The notes under the pieces are model-generated. The model was not told the DNA's origin. It was given only the letters and a program-made list of their open reading frames with translations, and ran no database searches. A stretch of 9,786 nucleotides of DNA from Thermoleophilaceae bacterium (GTDB lineage: Bacteria; Actinomycetota; Thermoleophilia; Solirubrobacterales; Thermoleophilaceae): positions 1 to 9,786 of the forward strand of contig JACCUC010000128.1 in the NCBI GenBank assembly GCA_013812065.1, read 5' to 3'. Positions within the stretch are counted from its first letter, which is position 1. Each line of letters begins with the position of its first letter. Shown here piece after piece: positions 7,146 through 9,786 of this stretch. The translations under genes and the position numbers were made by a program.

Positions 7146-8171
7146 TTGAGCACCTACCTGGAGTCCTTCGCCCCTTCTCACGCGCTGACCAAGCTGAGGA
7201 CGCTCGAGCCGATGGCTGCGGACGCCACGCGCGCAGCGGCGATCGCCTCGGTCCAGTTCGCCGGACGGGGAGACGACAAGGCCGCCGACGGGGCGGCCAC
7301 CGAGGCCATGCGCGCGATGCTCTCGCACATGCCGGGGACCGGAACCGTGGTGATCGGGGAGGGTGAGAAGGACGAGGCGCCGATGCTCTTCAACGGCGAG
7401 GAGGTCGGGGACGGCAGCACGGAGATGGCCATCGACATCGCGGTGGACCCGCTCGAGTGCACCGACTTCTGCGCCGCGGGCGTGCCCGGCGCCCTGACCA
7501 CGATCGCCTTCGCGGAGGGAGGCACGATGTGGTCGCCGGGGCCCGGCCTCTACATGGACAAGCTCGTGGTGGGCCCGGAGGCGCGCGAGGCGATCGACCT
7601 CGATGACCCGCCGGATCGCACGGTCGCCAACGTGGCCGAGGCGCTCGGCAAGCCGGCCGAGGAGCTTCGCGTCGTCGTGCTCGACAAGCCGCGTCACGAA
7701 GGGCTGATCGAGCAGCTGCGCGGTCTCGGGGTCGCCGTCGCGGCGCCCTCGGACGGCGACGTCGCGGGAGCGCTGGCGGCGATCCTCGCCGACGGCGACG
7801 CCGACCTCTTGATGGGCGTCGGCGGCACACCCGAAGGCGTCATGACCGCGTGCGCCGTGCGCGCGCTCGGCGGAGGCATGAAGGGGCGTCTCGCGCCGCA
7901 GAAGGAAGAGGAGGAGAAGGCGCTGGCCGACGCCGGCATGGACACCGAGCGCGTCCTGGACGTCGACGACATCGTGGGCGGGGAGGCCATCTTCTCCGCC
8001 ACCGGGGTCACCGGCGGCGCGCTCGTCCGCGGGCCGTGGGACTCGGACGGGCAGACGATGACCGAGACCATCGTCATCGCCCCCGGGAAGGTGCAGCGCA
8101 TCGTCGAGGCGATCGTCGGGCAGGAGTGGTCTCCTCCCTCCAGCGGAGCGAGCGGCGGAAGCCCATCATGA
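7146..8171 (+). CDS. glpX: Class II fructose-1,6-bisphosphatase (GlpX type)
   Basis: A 341-residue class II FBPase, possibly also a sedoheptulose 1,7-bisphosphatase as in cyanobacteria; which activity dominates cannot be read from sequence. It is a metal-dependent phosphatase removing the C1 phosphate. Motifs in order: GRGDDKAAD (40-48), VVIGEGEKDEAPML (68-81), AVDPLECT (99-106), YMDKLVVGP (136-144), VVLDKPRHEGLI (178-189), LLMGVGGTPEGVMTA (221-235), GGGMKGRLAPQK (242-253) and FSATGVTGG (283-291). These exclude class I Fbp. Residue 105 is Cys where the DPxEGT motif normally has Gly. The TTG start is well supported by GGGGGAGG seven bases upstream. A low-complexity Ser/Gly/Pro tail (about 329-341) ends the protein. 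It is followed by the ComB-like gene 31 bases later, so co-transcription is likely. Confidence 0.94.
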   Translation: MSTYLESFAPSHALTKLRTLEPMAADATRAAAIASVQFAGRGDDKAADGAATEAMRAMLSHMPGTGTVVIGEGEKDEAPMLFNGEEVGDGSTEMAIDIAVDPLECTDFCAAGVPGALTTIAFAEGGTMWSPGPGLYMDKLVVGPEAREAIDLDDPPDRTVANVAEALGKPAEELRVVVLDKPRHEGLIEQLRGLGVAVAAPSDGDVAGALAAILADGDADLLMGVGGTPEGVMTACAVRALGGGMKGRLAPQKEEEEKALADAGMDTERVLDVDDIVGGEAIFSATGVTGGALVRGPWDSDGQTMTETIVIAPGKVQRIVEAIVGQEWSPPSSGASGGSPS

Positions 8172-8202
8172 GTACGGTGGCGCGGGTCCGTCGTGACCCG
8201 CC

Positions 8203-8949
8203 GTGGAGCGCCCGCTGAGCGCGATCGACGTCGGGTTCACCGCGGCGGACGTCCGCCGGGCCGAGGTCATCGTGGTGATCGACGTCCTGCGCGCCACCTC
8301 GACGGTGGTCCAGGCGCTGGCCGCGGGCTACGAGCGGGTGCACTGCTGCGAGAGCATCGAGGGCGCCCTGGAGCTGCGCGGGCCGGGGCGCGTGATCGCC
8401 GGGGAGCAAGAATGGAAGACGCCCCCGGGGTTCGATCTCGGCAACTCCCCCGCGGCCTTCGCGGCCCCGGAGGGGACGGAGGTCGTGCTCACGACGACGA
8501 ACGGCACCCCGATGATGGCCGCCGCCGCCGCCCACAGCGACCTGGTGCTGCTGGCGTCGTTGCTCAACCTCGACGCGATCGTCGCGGCGCTCTCGCCGGC
8601 CGACGTGCTGCTCGCCGGCTCGGGCACGAACGGGCGGCCGGCCCTCGAGGACACCTACCTCGCCGGGCGGATCGCGAGGCGGCTCGAGGGCGAGCGCACG
8701 GATGCCGCCCTCATGGCCGAGTGCCTGGCAGACGCCCACGAGCCGCTCGAAGCGCTGGCGGCGAGCGCCGACGCCGCAAAGCTCCGAGAGGCGGGGCTCG
8801 GCGACGACGTGGAGTGGTGCGCGCAGGAGTCGATCATCGACGGCGTCCCGCGCGTAGTTGCCGTCGAGGACGGCGTGAGCGTAGTGGAGCTCGCCGGTCC
8901 GACCGAGCTCCCGCCTCCGGTCCGCTCGTCCTCTGAGACGACCGACTGA
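8203..8949 (+). CDS. 2-phosphosulfolactate phosphatase family protein (ComB-like)
   Basis: A 248-residue protein with the ComB signature: VVIDVLRATSTVVQAL (24-39), AGEQEWKTPPGFDLGNSP (66-83), VLTTTNGT (95-102), AGSGTNGRPALEDTYLAG (138-155) and a C-terminal EWCAQESIIDGVP (204-216). The founding member, Methanocaldococcus ComB, is a Mg-dependent phosphatase that makes sulfolactate in coenzyme M synthesis. Bacteria without coenzyme M carry homologs whose substrate is mostly unknown. No other coenzyme M genes are seen here; the neighbours are FBPase and RuBisCO, so a sugar-phosphate or RuBisCO-inhibitor phosphatase role is a reasonable inference. A TGA at 8194 limits the frame, making GTG 8203 the first start; it has no Shine-Dalgarno, but the family N terminus begins there. 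The gene lies 31 bases after glpX and 101 before cbbL. Confidence 0.86.
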   Translation: MERPLSAIDVGFTAADVRRAEVIVVIDVLRATSTVVQALAAGYERVHCCESIEGALELRGPGRVIAGEQEWKTPPGFDLGNSPAAFAAPEGTEVVLTTTNGTPMMAAAAAHSDLVLLASLLNLDAIVAALSPADVLLAGSGTNGRPALEDTYLAGRIARRLEGERTDAALMAECLADAHEPLEALAASADAAKLREAGLGDDVEWCAQESIIDGVPRVVAVEDGVSVVELAGPTELPPPVRSSSETTD

Positions 8950-8958
8950 TGCCGCCGC

Positions 8959-8988
8959 CTGTCATAAATCGGCTCGCGTCTGTACGCT
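8959..8988 (+). promoter_or_regulatory. Candidate promoter for cbbL
   Basis: CTGTCA (8959-8964, four of six matches to TTGACA) and TACGCT (8983-8988, TANNNT form, directly preceded by TG) are 18 bases apart. They lie in the 101-base gap between the ComB-like gene and cbbL, about 62 bases before the ATG. This would allow RuBisCO to be expressed separately from glpX and the ComB-like gene. No CbbR-type operator was confidently recognised here. Confidence 0.4.
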
Positions 8989-9050
8989 GTGACTTTCGAA
9001 CCCGTAGGACCCGCGGAATCAATCAAGCTAGTGAAAGGCGATCACATCTC

Positions 9051-9786
9051 ATGAGCTCGAACGGCAAGAGCGACGATCCCACGGGCGGTCGCTCCTCCGC
9101 GGGGGTCACCCCCTATGCGGAGATGGGGTTCTACAACGACGAGTACGAGGTCAAGGACACCGACGTCCTCGCGGCGTTCCGGGTCACGCCCCAGGAGGGA
9201 GTCGATCCGATCGAGGCGGCCGCCGCCGTCGCCGGAGAGTCCTCCACCGCGACCTGGACCGTAGTGTGGACCGACCGTCTGACCCCGTACGAGCACTACC
9301 AGGGCAAGGCCTACTCGGTGGAGGAGGTGCCCGGTACAGAGGGCCAGTACATAGCGAAGATCGCGTACGACATCGACCTCTTCGAGGAGGGCTCGATCGC
9401 GAACATGACGTCCTCGATCATCGGGAACGTCTTCGGCTTCAAGGCCCTCAAGGCGCTCCGGCTCGAGGACGTGCGGATCCCGAAGGCCTATCTCAAGACC
9501 TTCCCGGGTCCGCCCCACGGGATCGTCATGGAGCGCGAGTACCTCGACAAGTTCGGGCGCCCGCTGGTCGGCGCGACCACTAAGCCCAAGCTCGGGCTCT
9601 CGGCCAAGAACTACGGCCGCGTGGTCTACGAGGCGCTGCGGGGAGGGCTCGACTTCACGAAGGACGACGAGAACATCAACTCGCAGCCCTTCATGCGCTG
9701 GCGCGACCGGTTCGTGCACTCGATGGAGGCGGTCGAGCGCGCCTCCGCGGTCACCGGCGAGGTCAAGGGCCACTACATGAACGTGA
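9051..9786 (+). CDS. cbbL: RuBisCO large subunit, form I red-type-like, 3' end beyond window
   Basis: The first 245 residues of about 475-490 of the carboxylase/oxygenase that fixes CO2 onto ribulose 1,5-bisphosphate. Residues seen: GESSTATWTVVWTDRLT (62-78, with Glu63, Thr68 and Trp69), SIIGNVFGFKALKALRLED (122-140, with Asn126), TTKPKLGLSAKNYGR (176-190, with active-site Lys178 and Lys180) and FTKDDENINSQPFMRWRDRF (202-221, with carbamylated Lys204 and metal ligands Asp206 and Glu207). It ends inside GHYMNV, where the form I text continues. EAAAAVAGESSTATW and GRPLVGATTKPK resemble form IC/ID (red type), while LSAKNYGR is more like other form I clades, so an actinobacterial form IE-type enzyme is possible. 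A polar, Ser/Gly-rich leader (1-20) precedes the homology. A weak GAAAGG lies 12 bases before the ATG. Forms II, III and IV are excluded. Confidence 0.95.
   Translation, partial: MSSNGKSDDPTGGRSSAGVTPYAEMGFYNDEYEVKDTDVLAAFRVTPQEGVDPIEAAAAVAGESSTATWTVVWTDRLTPYEHYQGKAYSVEEVPGTEGQYIAKIAYDIDLFEEGSIANMTSSIIGNVFGFKALKALRLEDVRIPKAYLKTFPGPPHGIVMEREYLDKFGRPLVGATTKPKLGLSAKNYGRVVYEALRGGLDFTKDDENINSQPFMRWRDRFVHSMEAVERASAVTGEVKGHYMNV

Noticed and set aside
8168..8218. ATGA overlap at the glpX stop, starting a 16-codon frame
   Set aside because: It is out of frame with the ComB-like gene and ends at 8218; it is not a usable start for the downstream gene and looks like chance.
9042..9773. 243-codon minus-strand frame across cbbL
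   Set aside because: It is antisense to the conserved RuBisCO large subunit and has no independent support.

Overview
The window is high-GC DNA with dense coding on both strands. GC-rich third codon positions, TTG and GTG starts, and the sequence of the red-type RuBisCO all suggest a high-GC Actinomycetota lineage, possibly Thermoleophilia-like. That placement is an inference from composition and protein style, not a proven assignment. The core content is a Calvin-Benson-Bassham (CBB) carbon-fixation cluster running off the right edge.

Layout. Positions 1-2089 hold a translation module: a left-truncated ArfB-type peptidyl-tRNA hydrolase (minus strand, GGQ motif) divergent from a complete TypA/BipA GTPase (plus strand). 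Positions 2090-2378 are a convergent intergenic region with only weak hairpins. Positions 2379-3362 (minus) hold a four-helix DUF350 membrane protein and, upstream of it, a tandem CBS-domain protein. Positions 3515-4284 (minus) hold a broken LysR/CbbR-type regulator with several independent lesions. From 4556 onward come class I fructose-bisphosphate aldolase (+), ribose-5-phosphate isomerase A (+), ribulose-phosphate 3-epimerase (-), class II (GlpX) fructose-1,6-bisphosphatase (+), a ComB-like 2-phosphosulfolactate phosphatase family protein (+) and the first 245 residues of a form I RuBisCO large subunit (+, cut by the window end).

How it works together. Aldolase, FBPase, RpiA and Rpe are steps of the regenerative arm of the CBB cycle, which rebuilds ribulose 5-phosphate. 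RuBisCO is the carboxylating enzyme. Phosphoribulokinase, transketolase, the small subunit and an activase are not in the window and may lie to the right. The LysR gene sits divergently upstream of the aldolase, where a CbbR is expected, but it cannot encode an intact protein as read. The cluster is therefore probably under other control, or a second CbbR exists elsewhere.

Most interesting points: the decayed CbbR in an otherwise intact cluster; a ComB-family phosphatase between FBPase and RuBisCO, which is a candidate metabolite-repair or sugar-phosphate phosphatase; a eukaryote-type class I aldolase in the CBB role; and two changes in normally conserved motifs (GlpX DPLEGT read as DPLECT, and the RpiA phosphate loop GTGST read as GSGGA). 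I saw no CRISPR array, insertion sequence, tRNA or rRNA.
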